Part shown: one piece after another, positions 17,966 through 26,397 of the stretch
How positions within the stretch are numbered: the first letter of the stretch is position 1
How the letters are laid out: each line of letters starts with the position of its first letter
NCBI GenBank assembly: GCA_944321435.1
Contig: CALULH010000007.1
Coordinates: 1-64,000 of the forward strand
DNA length: 64,000 bases
Origin: an uncultured Coriobacteriaceae bacterium
Lineage (GTDB): Bacteria; Actinomycetota; Coriobacteriia; Coriobacteriales; Coriobacteriaceae
Reading direction: 5' to 3'
Program-made: the position numbers and the translations under genes
Notes under the pieces: generated by a model
What the model saw: only the letters and a program-made list of their open reading frames with translations
Database searches by the model: none
What the model was told of the DNA's origin: nothing

Positions 17966-18036
17966 GCGCGCTCTCGGGAAGGCTTACGCGGCACGAAGGA
18001 CGCCGCGTTCCGGGAAGCCTCCCCGAGAGAGCGCGC
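17966..18036 (+). promoter_or_regulatory. Structured 5' leader hairpin upstream of the LytS-like kinase
   Basis: Three stacked stems are visible: GCGCGCTCTCGGG (17966-17978) with the arm ending at 18036 (one 2-base bulge), AGGCTT with AAGCCT, and ACGCGGC with GCCGCGT. A 9-base loop ACGAAGGAC closes it and TCCGGG bulges from the 3' side. It matches no riboswitch class I can recognise. Confidence 0.6.
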
Positions 18037-18074
18037 TTGCGAAAAAAGACAACGAGACGAAGGGTCGTGCCACG

Positions 18075-19460
18075 GTGGTGTTTCGAGCCGAACGCTGGTG
18101 GGGCAGCCATAACCCCACGCGCGTGCTGCGCTCCGCGCAGCTGGTCATGACGGTACTCCTGGGGATCTGCGTCCCCATGCTGCTCGTGCTTCTCGCATGG
18201 GAGCTCGTAGCCGATCCCAACCCCGTGCCCGCCGTGATAACCATCGCGGGGCTCGTGCTCCTCTGCTTCTTCTTCTCATATGTGTTCGTGGTGCCCGACG
18301 ACCTCACGTCGAGCGCCACCGACCGCACCCTGGCCATCGCCTCCAAGATCTTCATGCACACGCGCAACGGTATGACGCCCGACGCGGCCCTCGGCGCCTG
18401 CAAGATCATCCTGCCCGAGACGCTCGCCGCGGCCATCTGCTTCACCGACGGGGAGCGCGTGCTGGCGAGCTGGGGCGAGGGGTCGGCCACCGCGCCGGCC
18501 GGCGAGCCCGTGTGCCTTGACTCCACGCTGCGCGTCATGGACAGCGGCGAGATGCGCGCCTTTGCCCGCGACGACAACGGCTTGGGGAAGCACTACTTCC
18601 CCCGGCTGCGCGCCGGCATCGTGGCGCCGCTCACCGTTCGCGACCGCTGCGTGGGGACCCTCGAGCTCTACTACCCGCGATTCAGCAGCATCGACATGCG
18701 CCAGACCGCGCTTGCCAGCGGCTTTGCCTCGCTCATCTCCACGCAGCTCGCCAGCTTTGAGCTCGAGCGGCAGGACGAGCTCACCGCCCGCGTCGAGCTG
18801 CGCGCCCTGCAGTCGCAGGTCGACCCGCACTTCCTCTTCAACACCATCGGCACCATCGTCTCGCTCGTGCGCACCGAGCCCGAGAAGGCGCGGTCGCTGC
18901 TCATAGACTTCTCCAACTACTACCGCCGCACCCTCTCCGATTCCGAGGCGCTCACCACGCTTGAGCACGAGTTCGAGCAGGGCGTTCGCTACATCAACCT
19001 CATGCAGGCGCGTTACGGCGAAAGCCGTCTGCGCGTGAGCTCGCACATAGACCCGGCGACGCACGACCACAAGGTCCCGCCGTTCATTCTCCAGCCCCTG
19101 CTCGAGAACTGCATCAAGCACGCCATGCGCGAGGTGGACCCGCTCTCCATCGTGGTGTCGTCGCGCTGCACCCCGGACGGCGTCGAGATAACGGTCGAGG
19201 ACGACGGCGTCGGCATGAGCGACCACGTGCGCGCGCACCTCTTCGACGCGCACGACAGTGCCGAGGAGGGCGGCGACGAGACCATCACCGGCGACGGGTC
19301 GGTCAAGCGCGGCTGCGGGCTCGCGCTCTCCAACGTGCTGACGCGCATCCGCTTCTTCTTTGGCGAGGACTCCGGCATCCTGGTCGAGTCCGAGGAGGGC
19401 GTGGGCACCCGCGTGACGGTGCGCTTGGTCGGAGAGCCGCACGAGCCGACCCGCGCGTAA
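18075..19460 (+). CDS. LytS-type sensor histidine kinase
   Basis: Membrane sensor that should phosphorylate the LytTR regulator encoded 43 bases downstream. Two hydrophobic segments near the N-terminus (VMTVLLGICVPMLLVLLAW and ITIAGLVLLCFFFSYVFVV) are followed by a GAF-like region, the HisKA-like RALQSQVDPHFLFN with the phospho-acceptor His, and an ATPase domain with LLENCIKHA and DDGVGM. The longest frame starts at an ATG (17949), but that segment is the leader hairpin and lies at or before the expected transcript start. The GTG at 18075, with AAGGG ten bases upstream, is my preferred start; this choice is uncertain. Confidence 0.85.
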   Translation: MVFRAERWWGSHNPTRVLRSAQLVMTVLLGICVPMLLVLLAWELVADPNPVPAVITIAGLVLLCFFFSYVFVVPDDLTSSATDRTLAIASKIFMHTRNGMTPDAALGACKIILPETLAAAICFTDGERVLASWGEGSATAPAGEPVCLDSTLRVMDSGEMRAFARDDNGLGKHYFPRLRAGIVAPLTVRDRCVGTLELYYPRFSSIDMRQTALASGFASLISTQLASFELERQDELTARVELRALQSQVDPHFLFNTIGTIVSLVRTEPEKARSLLIDFSNYYRRTLSDSEALTTLEHEFEQGVRYINLMQARYGESRLRVSSHIDPATHDHKVPPFILQPLLENCIKHAMREVDPLSIVVSSRCTPDGVEITVEDDGVGMSDHVRAHLFDAHDSAEEGGDETITGDGSVKRGCGLALSNVLTRIRFFFGEDSGILVESEEGVGTRVTVRLVGEPHEPTRA

Positions 19461-19503
19461 CGCGGCGGGTGCTGCATACGTACGCAGAAAGCGAGGTAGG
19501 GAA

Positions 19504-20238
19504 ATGGGAAGCCTGGTCCTGAACGTTCTGATCGTGGACGACGAGCCGCCGATCCGCGCTGAGCTGCGCTACCTTCTGGAACGAGACGGGCGCGTGGGAA
19601 GCATTGAGGAGGCGGGCAACGGGACCGAGGCGCTTGAGAAGATGCTCGCCTCCATGCCCGACGTGCTGTTCCTCGATATACAGATGCCGGGCACAAGCGG
19701 CATCAAGCTCGCCGAAACGCTCGGCAACCTCAAGAATCCCCCGCTCGTGGTGTTTGTCACCGCGTTCTCCGAGCATGCCGTATCAGCCTACGAGCTCGAT
19801 GCGACGGACTACATCCTGAAGCCGGTTGAGGAGGACCGGCTGACGCGCGCGCTCGACAAGGTGTGCGCCATTCTCGAACAACGCCATCGTCCGGCAGGCG
19901 GCGGCGTGGTGACGCGCCTGGCAGTGGAGCGCGGCGGACACCGTGCGTACATTCCCGCAAGCGATGTGCTCTACATCGAGGCGTGCGCGGACTACTGCCG
20001 CGTTAAGACGGCGGCAGGACAGCATATGATCGGCGAGTCGATCTCGTCGCTGGAGAAGCGTCTGGCGGGCGAGGGTTTCTTGCGCGTGCACCGCAGCTAC
20101 CTGGCCAATATCGACAAGGTACACGATATCGAGGAGCCGCGACCGGGCATCTTGGAGCTCCGCATGGAGGATGACGGCGGCCTGGTGCCCGTATCGCGCC
20201 GGCGCACGGCAACGGTGAAAGAGCGCTTGGGGCTCTAG
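19504..20238 (+). CDS. LytTR-family response regulator
   Basis: Cytoplasmic response regulator of 244 residues. The receiver domain (about 1-120) has the acidic pair in IVDDEPP, phospho-acceptor Asp in LFLDIQMPG, Thr in FVTAFSEH and Lys in YILKPVEE. The LytTR DNA-binding domain (about 140-244) shows IPASDVLYIEACADYC and FLRVHRSYLANID. Start ATG 19504. It partners the LytS-like kinase just upstream. Because the pair follows the permease and amidohydrolase genes, it may control them, but no binding sites were identified. Confidence 0.93.
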   Translation: MGSLVLNVLIVDDEPPIRAELRYLLERDGRVGSIEEAGNGTEALEKMLASMPDVLFLDIQMPGTSGIKLAETLGNLKNPPLVVFVTAFSEHAVSAYELDATDYILKPVEEDRLTRALDKVCAILEQRHRPAGGGVVTRLAVERGGHRAYIPASDVLYIEACADYCRVKTAAGQHMIGESISSLEKRLAGEGFLRVHRSYLANIDKVHDIEEPRPGILELRMEDDGGLVPVSRRRTATVKERLGL

Positions 20239-20312
20239 GGAGCGCACCCCTCCTTATCGGCAGGTAACAGCGGGCCGCCTGGAGCGATGTCCGGGGCTGA
20301 CACCAAAGCGCA

Positions 20313-20349
20313 ACGGCGCCGCCGCCCCTAAAACGGGCGGCGGCGCCGT
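20313..20349. terminator. Terminator between the response regulator and fprA genes
   Basis: ACGGCGCCGCCGCCC (20313-20327) pairs perfectly with GGGCGGCGGCGCCGT (20335-20349). Fifteen base pairs around a 7-base loop lie between two convergent genes. Confidence 0.75.
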
Positions 20350-20462
20350 GTTCTCAAGCCATGTGCGGTGGCAACCGCGCGGCAGGCCGGCTTACGGGAC
20401 GCTATCGCGGACAGTCGCCCTCAGGGGGGGGCTCAGCCCGCGGCGCGCGGAGACGCGCTCCC

Positions 20463-21644
20463 CTACTTGGACTGCTCGATGACCTTGCGGGCCTGGTCCT
20501 GGATGTCGGCGAGCTTCTCCTTGCTGGGGATCCACTGCTGGGTGATGACCGGCAGCGGCATCTCGAAGCCGATCTCCTTCATCTGGGCCTCGACCTGCTT
20601 GGGACCGAGCGGCGCCCAGCCGTACGAGCCGAAGGCGATGCCGATGCGCTGGCTGTTCTTGGGGGACAGGCCGCGGAAGTAGGTCAGGAAGCTGGCCACC
20701 GTGGGCATCATGTTGGAGTTGAGCGTGGGCGAGCCAACCGCCATGTAGCGGGCGTCGCAGCACTCGAGCATGATGTCGGAGATGTGGTTGTCCTTGACGT
20801 CCAGCAGCTGGGCAGTGATGCCCTCCTTGATGAACGCGTCCACGATCTCGCGGGCCATGGCCTCGGTGGAATGCCACATGCTGTCGTAAACCACCACGGC
20901 CTTCTCAGTCGTCTGGTAGGTGGTCCAAGCCTCGTACTTCTCCAGAATCTCGGCGATATGGCTGCGCCAGATCACGCCGTGGCTCGGGCAGATGAGCTTG
21001 ATGTCCAGACCGCCGCACGCCTCCAGCGCCTTGTGGGCCTGCATGCCGTAGGGCCACACAATGTTGGCGTAGTACTTCTTGGCCTGCTTGAAGACCTCAC
21101 ACAGATCGTTCTCGTCGTCAAAGCGCTTGGTGGAGGCAAAGTGCTGGCCAAAGGCGTCGTTTGAGAACAGGATGCCGTCGAAGTCGGAGTAGGTCACCAT
21201 GTTGTCGGGCCAGTGCACCATGGGAGTCTGCACAAAATGCAGCGTGCGCTCGCCGATGTTCAGGGTATCACCGGTCTTGACACCCTGGACCTCGATCCCA
21301 AAGTGCGCCTTGATGCCGGCAACGCCCTGCGGGGCGCTGGCGTAGATGGTGGCGTTGGGGCAGGCCTCCTTGATGCGCGGCAGGCTGCCGGAGTGATCCA
21401 TCTCCACATGGTTGGCAACGACCACGTCGATCTTAGCCGGATCGACGACCTCGCTGATGCGCTGCAGCAGCTCGTCGGCAAACGTGACCTTGGCGGTGTC
21501 GATGAGCGTGATCTTCTCGTCCATGATGAGATAGGCGTTGTAGGTGATGCCCTTCTCGGTGGTGTAACCGTGGAACGAGCGCTCGTTCCAGTCAATGCCG
21601 CCGACCCACCAAACCTTGGGTGCAACCTCAATGGCGTTGAGCAT
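20463..21644 (-). CDS. fprA: FprA-type A flavoprotein (flavodiiron protein)
   Basis: Cytoplasmic flavodiiron oxidase of 393 residues that reduces O2 to water or NO to N2O in anaerobes. The metallo-beta-lactamase-like domain (about 1-250) shows the diiron motif NHVEMDHSG, a later diiron His in VHWPDN, the Asp in FSNDAFGQH and CPSHGVIW. The flavodoxin domain (about 255-393) begins VVVYDSMWHSTEAMA, the FMN phosphate loop, and has GSPTLNSNMMP. It sits alone; the 508-base upstream region has conspicuous inverted repeats. Electron donors (rubredoxin, NADH oxidoreductase) are not adjacent. Confidence 0.95.
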   Translation of the reverse strand: MLNAIEVAPKVWWVGGIDWNERSFHGYTTEKGITYNAYLIMDEKITLIDTAKVTFADELLQRISEVVDPAKIDVVVANHVEMDHSGSLPRIKEACPNATIYASAPQGVAGIKAHFGIEVQGVKTGDTLNIGERTLHFVQTPMVHWPDNMVTYSDFDGILFSNDAFGQHFASTKRFDDENDLCEVFKQAKKYYANIVWPYGMQAHKALEACGGLDIKLICPSHGVIWRSHIAEILEKYEAWTTYQTTEKAVVVYDSMWHSTEAMAREIVDAFIKEGITAQLLDVKDNHISDIMLECCDARYMAVGSPTLNSNMMPTVASFLTYFRGLSPKNSQRIGIAFGSYGWAPLGPKQVEAQMKEIGFEMPLPVITQQWIPSKEKLADIQDQARKVIEQSK

Positions 21645-22152
21645 GTGCGTGAGTCCTCTCTCTTAAGAAACGCACCTATATGAGCACGCGTAGGCGGCAA
21701 ACGCCGATGCGCCGCCGCTTACGCACTATGATACCAGCCTGCCCGAACGCGCACCGCTGTTTCTATCTCTATATATGCTTCTATAATTGTTTCATATTTG
21801 CGTGCAGGGCACCGTTAGGCCCCTCTCCATGCGCATATGCAAATTGTGAGACGTTTTGGCGGCCTTAGCTGAGTAGACGACAATTTGCCAAGCCGTCTAC
21901 CAGGCATTTTGTGAAACAGATTGCCCTGTATACTCGACAGTATCCCTCAAAACGTCTCACAATCTTAACTTGGATGGCTTATCTGGGCGCCAAAGCAGAA
22001 AATCGGGACGCGCACGACGCCTGAAGGGGGTTCCAATGCCCTGCGTGCTTATAACAGCAGCGGTGCGACACCCGTAACGGACACCGCACCGCACATCCAA
22101 CCTGCATATGCTGCGGAGCGCGCTGGTAAGCCGCGCTTTCGAGCGTCTTCCC
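21645..22152. promoter_or_regulatory. Intergenic region upstream of fprA with nested inverted repeats
   Basis: No gene seen in 508 bases, noticeably richer in A+T than its neighbours. The 16-mer ATTGTGAGACGTTTTG at 21843-21858 recurs inverted at 21948-21963. Between them lie GTAGACG (21873-21879) with CGTCTAC (21894-21900), and GCAAATTGT (21839-21847) with ACAATTTGC (21880-21888). It lies between the stop of the GH4 gene and the start of fprA, both leftward. It could be a set of operators for fprA or a small decayed element. Confidence 0.55.
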
Positions 22153-23526
22153 CTACTTCCAACCGTCGATGTAGGGAGCGTTCAGCTCTATGTACTTATC
22201 GGCCAGGTCGCAGGCAATGGAGTAGGAATTCACCAGCGGATGCATGGTCAGGCACTCGACGATATCCGCCTTGCTTCGGTTCACAATGCCCCGGGCGGCC
22301 AAGCGCTCGTAGTACTTCACGCGGCGAATAAGCTCCAGGTTGCCCGCGGGAATGTCCTCAAGCGCAAAGCGATGCGGCGTGCAGCGGCCGTCAGGGGTGA
22401 TGTCGCAGGTGATCTCGACCACGTCGTCGTCCTCGAGCGTGGGGATGGCCCCGTTGTTGGGAGCGCATAGGATCATGGAACCGGGCTTGCCCGAGCGCTC
22501 GATCTCGATGTAGCGCAGCGCAACGCCCGCGTAGCCGCCCGCGTCCGGGCTGTACACGTCAAAGCTCCACTGCTCCTCGCGGCGCATGCCCGTCTCGTTC
22601 GCCATGTAGTTGTTCTCGCGCTGCCCGTACCACTTCTCGTAGATCTTGAGGGCGGTGTCGAAGTCGTTCTCGATATCCACATGCGAAAGCTCTTCGGTCA
22701 TGGCGCGGTTGATCTCCTCGATCATCTCGCCGCGCGTGATGCCCGCACGCTGGATGTTCTCGACGGCGCGCTCGCGGTAGTAGAAGTAGTAGAGGTACTC
22801 ATTGAGGATCGCCTGGCGGCTGCGCACCAGGTCCTTGCCAAAGAAGTGCAGGTCAGTGTGCTGGTATGCCTCGTCGTTCTCGATAAGCTCGGGCACGACC
22901 TCGCGGCCGGCGACCTTGATGCTCGAGAAGTAGCTCAGGTGGTTCAGGCCGTAGCACTCGCCCTGCACCTCGGAGGGATCCGCGTTGTAGAGGTGGGCAA
23001 ACTGGCGCAGCATACCGCTCGGGGCGTCGCAGATGCCGTAGGTGAACGTGTAGCCCATGTCGTGCAGCGCCTGCGAGACCACGCCCGCGGGGTTGGTGAA
23101 GTTGAACACCTTCACGCCGGGCTTAGCGTGCTGCTTGACGAGCTCGCAGTAAGCGGCCAGCGCGGGGATGGAACGCATGGCAAACGAAACGCCCGCCGCA
23201 CCGGTGGTCTCCTGGCCGAGCACGTTGTGCGCAAGGGCCAGACGCTCGTCACGCACGCGCACGTGATCGCCGCCCACGCGGATGGTGGTGATGACGTAAT
23301 CGGCATCGCGCACGGCCTCAACCGGATCAGAGGTGAGCGAGAAGTTCACCGACGGCGCCAGCATGCCGGCCACATGGTGGGCGAGCGTGCCGTAAATGCT
23401 GAGCTTGCGCTCGTCGTTGTCCATAAACACCAACTCGGTGATGCCGAGCCTCTCGGCCTGCTGGGCCAAGCTCTTGGCAAGGAACATGGAGCGGACGCCG
23501 CCGCCGCCGATCACCGCAAGTTTCAT
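22153..23526 (-). CDS. Family 4 glycoside hydrolase, 6-phospho-beta-glucosidase type
   Basis: NAD+- and Mn2+-dependent GH4 hydrolase of 457 residues that cleaves phosphorylated disaccharides delivered by a PTS. Visible: the Rossmann start MKLAVIGGGGVRS, FNFTNPAG, the metal Cys in GICDAPSGM and the metal His in GLNHLSYFS. Start ATG 23526 with AAAGGAC upstream; the longer open frame is not credible. The EIICB gene lies 111 bases upstream on the same strand, so uptake and cleavage are co-expressed. LicH/CelF-like 6-phospho-beta-glucosidase is the best guess; a 6-phospho-alpha-glucosidase is possible because the PTS partner resembles alpha-glucoside types. Confidence 0.9.
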   Translation of the reverse strand: MKLAVIGGGGVRSMFLAKSLAQQAERLGITELVFMDNDERKLSIYGTLAHHVAGMLAPSVNFSLTSDPVEAVRDADYVITTIRVGGDHVRVRDERLALAHNVLGQETTGAAGVSFAMRSIPALAAYCELVKQHAKPGVKVFNFTNPAGVVSQALHDMGYTFTYGICDAPSGMLRQFAHLYNADPSEVQGECYGLNHLSYFSSIKVAGREVVPELIENDEAYQHTDLHFFGKDLVRSRQAILNEYLYYFYYRERAVENIQRAGITRGEMIEEINRAMTEELSHVDIENDFDTALKIYEKWYGQRENNYMANETGMRREEQWSFDVYSPDAGGYAGVALRYIEIERSGKPGSMILCAPNNGAIPTLEDDDVVEITCDITPDGRCTPHRFALEDIPAGNLELIRRVKYYERLAARGIVNRSKADIVECLTMHPLVNSYSIACDLADKYIELNAPYIDGWK

Positions 23527-23637
23527 GATTGTCCTTTCAGCTTCATGCGTGGCGGGTACGCCCCTCCACTGCTGTGCACCTACCCTAGGCGCGGGCGCGG
23601 ATCGCGCCCGCGCGCCTTGCACTTGATTGCGCCTGCC

Positions 23638-25260
23638 TTAGGCCCCAATGCCCTCGGGCATCTTTGCGCGTCCGTCGGCAAGCTGTTTGAACGCCTCGGT
23701 GACCTGCGGAACCGAAAGGCCCACGATGACCTGGAAGGCGTCGCCGTTGCGCACCACGCCCTTGGCTCCCCATTCGGTGAACGCCGCGTCGTCCTTAACC
23801 AGCGACGAATCCTTCACCGAGACGCGCAGGCGCGTCATGCAGTTGGTGACCGAGTCGATGTTCTCAGCGCCGCCGAAGGCGACCAGGTAGCCGGCGGCCT
23901 CGTCGAGGTAACCCGCGTGCTCCTCGGCACCGGAGGCGAGCTTCTCGCGGTAGTCGCTCTTGGAGTGGAACTCAACGTCCTCGCCACGACCGGGCGTCTT
24001 GAAGTCGAACTTGAGGATGAGGAAGCGGAACACCAGGAAGTACACCAGGATGGAGATGGCACCGATGACGAACATCATCACATAGGAGCCCCAATGGTTC
24101 TGCCACATGGGAATGATGTTCTTGGCGAAGATGTCGATAAGGCCGCCGCCCATATCGCCGGCGAGGCCGAAGGCGTACTGGATGGTGGCGAAGGTGGCCG
24201 CCAGGAAGGCGTGCACGAAGAACAGGGCCGGAGCGACGAACAGGAAGGTGTAGTCGAACGGCTCGGTGATGCCGCAGAGCGCGGCGGTGATGACGCCGGG
24301 GATGCAGATGGCCAGCACCTTCTTGCGGTTCTCCTTCTTAGCGGTGAAGTAAAACGCCAGCGCGATACCCGGGATGCCGAAGAAATTCGACAGGCCCTGC
24401 AGCTGGAAGCCGCCCTCGGGGAAGATGGTGGTCAGGGACTGGCTGGACGCGGCGAACTCCTGCAGGTGCTCCATCCAGTAATAGGTGATGCCGCCCTCGA
24501 CAACCGCCGGGCCGTACTGGAACGGCGAGTAGATGAAGTGGTGCAGGCCGGTGGGGAGCAGGGCCTTCTCAAGGAAGGTGTAGAGCCACACGCCAACCAG
24601 GCCGGCGTTGGACATGAAGTACTGCAGCTGGTTGATGCCGCCCTGAACCGTGGGCCACACCAGGCAGAACAGCAGCGCCAGAAGCCCCATGACCGGGAAG
24701 CCGACCACACCCACGAGCGCGGAGCCCTGGAACACGCCGAGCCACTCGGGCAGGCGCTTGTTGAAGAAGCGGTTGTGAACCCACACCACCACGGCAGACA
24801 CGAAGATGGCGCCGAGGAAGCCGGTGTCGAGCGTGAGGATGCCGCCGATGGACTTGAGGCCGGTAGTGCCCTCAACGAGCTCGACGCCGAACGTGGGCCC
24901 GAAGTACGTCAGGATGTTGGAAACGAACACGTTGAAGGTCATGTAGAGCAGGAACGCCTCGAGTGCCGCGCGGCCGCGCGCCTCGTTGGCAAGACCGAGC
25001 GCCAGGCCGATGGCGAAGAGGATCTCCATGTTGTTGAAGACCGTCCAACCGGCGCTGTTGACCACGGTCCAGAAGTTGTACCACAGCGTGCCCTCGGCGG
25101 CGATATCGCCTACGATCATGGTGTTGGTGAGCACCGAGGTGATGGCCACCACGATACCCGAGAAGATAAAGAACAACGTTGGCGTGAGCATAGCTCCGCC
25201 AAAGCGCTGGAACTGCGCCATGCCAATGCGCCGCTCACGCTTCTTAGCAGCTTGAGCCAC
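23638..25260 (-). CDS. PTS transporter subunit EIICB, glucose/alpha-glucoside family
   Basis: Membrane sugar porter (EIIC, about residues 1-440) fused to the phosphorylation domain EIIB (about 455-540). The start of the porter, QRFGGAMLTPTLFF, and the GITEPFDYTFLFVAP substrate loop are typical of GlvC/MalX-type proteins. The EIIB phospho-Cys lies in TNCMTRLRV. EIIA is absent, so a shared EIIA is needed. I chose the GTG at 25260, eight bases after GGGAGAG; the longer frame runs through the divergent promoter region. It is co-directional with the GH4 gene. Confidence 0.9.
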   Translation of the reverse strand: MAQAAKKRERRIGMAQFQRFGGAMLTPTLFFIFSGIVVAITSVLTNTMIVGDIAAEGTLWYNFWTVVNSAGWTVFNNMEILFAIGLALGLANEARGRAALEAFLLYMTFNVFVSNILTYFGPTFGVELVEGTTGLKSIGGILTLDTGFLGAIFVSAVVVWVHNRFFNKRLPEWLGVFQGSALVGVVGFPVMGLLALLFCLVWPTVQGGINQLQYFMSNAGLVGVWLYTFLEKALLPTGLHHFIYSPFQYGPAVVEGGITYYWMEHLQEFAASSQSLTTIFPEGGFQLQGLSNFFGIPGIALAFYFTAKKENRKKVLAICIPGVITAALCGITEPFDYTFLFVAPALFFVHAFLAATFATIQYAFGLAGDMGGGLIDIFAKNIIPMWQNHWGSYVMMFVIGAISILVYFLVFRFLILKFDFKTPGRGEDVEFHSKSDYREKLASGAEEHAGYLDEAAGYLVAFGGAENIDSVTNCMTRLRVSVKDSSLVKDDAAFTEWGAKGVVRNGDAFQVIVGLSVPQVTEAFKQLADGRAKMPEGIGA

Positions 25261-25334
25261 GAGAACCACTCTCCCTGTTGTACGCGGTTTACGCGGTTTG
25301 TTCGAGCGGGCGCCTGCGCGAAAACCTTGGTTTG

Positions 25335-25364
25335 ATTGTAGGAAACTCATGTAGATTGACGCAA
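25335..25364 (-). promoter_or_regulatory. Promoter of the PTS/GH4 operon
   Basis: On the minus strand TTGCGT (25359-25364), an 18-base spacer and TACAAT (25335-25340) make a good vegetative promoter. It lies 75-105 bases before the EIICB start. Confidence 0.55.
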
Positions 25365-25385
25365 AGTTAATACGGATCGGGTTAG

Positions 25386-25399
25386 CGTGAATATTCACG
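25386..25399. promoter_or_regulatory. Palindromic operator candidate for the RpiR regulator
   Basis: CGTGAATATTCACG is a perfect 14-bp palindrome in the divergent region between the PTS operon and its RpiR regulator, about 22 bases upstream of the PTS -35 hexamer. Its position suits control of both directions. Confidence 0.5.
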
Positions 25400-25479
25400 T
25401 ATCTGCACGGGTCGGTGCGGGCATGCGTAAGATGGAGTACGGGTGCAGCTGGGCGCCCGACCAGCCGGCTGGAGGGCCT

Positions 25480-26229
25480 ATGGCAGAACCGACCTACATC
25501 GATAAGCTCTTTGCCTCAGCGCAGCTCACCGATACCGAGCGCAGGGTGCTGCTGCATGTGCTCAAGCGCATCAAGGCGGACGATCAGCTCACGATTCGAT
25601 CAGTGGCGCAGAGCTGCTATACCAGCATGACCACGGTTACCCGCACGGCGCGCAAACTGGGATACGACGGCTTTCGCGAGATGCTCTACGGCCTCAAGCG
25701 CGATACGCACGTCTCGCAAGAGGAGCTGATCTCGTCGGAGGACATGCGCGCCTCGTTTACCTACCGCCCTCAAGACCTGGAGCGCTTCTTTGAGATTCTC
25801 GACCGCATGGAGCCGGTGGGCATTTACGGCGAGGGGTACTCGCATTTGATCAGCGAGTACATCGAGCGCAAGATGCTGGGCAACGGACACCTCATCTTTG
25901 AGCAGAGCTACCTGGAGTCGAGCCAGTTCGTGCATCGCCTGGGCAATCGGCTCTCGCTGATGATCCTGGTATCGCGTTCGGGCGCAACCGACGAGGTGGT
26001 CGCGACAGCACGCGAATGCCGCGACCACGGCGTCCCCACGGCGGTGTTCGTCGGCAGCCGGCGCGGCGAGCTGGCCGGGCTCGCCGACATCCTCTTCGTA
26101 GTGGACGACGACCAGCCGCTCGACACCACCAACAGCGAGCCCAGCAACTTTACCGGATGCTGCATCCTGGCATTTGAGCGCGTGTACTCGCAGTACGTGC
26201 GCCACGTCGGCGAGTCGACCTCCGCCTAA
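25480..26229 (+). CDS. MurR/RpiR family transcriptional regulator
   Basis: Sugar-phosphate-responsive regulator of 249 residues. The N-terminal HTH_6 domain (about 1-80) contains QLTIRSVAQSCYTSMTTVTR, and the SIS domain (about 100-245) shows GIYGEGYSHL and ILVSRSGATDEVVATARE, the sugar-phosphate loop. Start ATG 25480 with GGAGG four bases upstream; the upstream ATG at 25387 falls inside the palindrome. Divergent from the PTS and GH4 genes, it most likely controls them in response to the phosphorylated sugar. Confidence 0.92.
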   Translation: MAEPTYIDKLFASAQLTDTERRVLLHVLKRIKADDQLTIRSVAQSCYTSMTTVTRTARKLGYDGFREMLYGLKRDTHVSQEELISSEDMRASFTYRPQDLERFFEILDRMEPVGIYGEGYSHLISEYIERKMLGNGHLIFEQSYLESSQFVHRLGNRLSLMILVSRSGATDEVVATARECRDHGVPTAVFVGSRRGELAGLADILFVVDDDQPLDTTNSEPSNFTGCCILAFERVYSQYVRHVGESTSA

Positions 26230-26270
26230 GGGACACCCGCCGGTTTTTTGGCCTATGCTTTAAGCAAAGC

Positions 26271-26303
26271 GCCCGGCCTGGAATTCGGGGTTCCAAGCCG
26301 GGC
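26271..26303. terminator. Hairpin between the RpiR gene and the capsule-type kinase gene
   Basis: GCCCGGC pairs with GCCGGGC, with TGGAA/TTCCA stacked inside. It lies between convergent genes; no T-tract follows on the plus strand. Confidence 0.5.
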
Positions 26304-26397
26304 AAGGTCGAGGTGCGCCTGCAGGTATGTCGGGGTGTTGCAGGCGACTATGCTCAGGCCGCCAAGCGGCCGGAACACCACAGGTGTGCAGCGGCGG

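Noticed and set aside
17949..18074. N-terminal 42 codons of the kinase from the upstream ATG
   Set aside because: They coincide with the stem-loop leader and begin at or before the expected transcript start after TATAAT.
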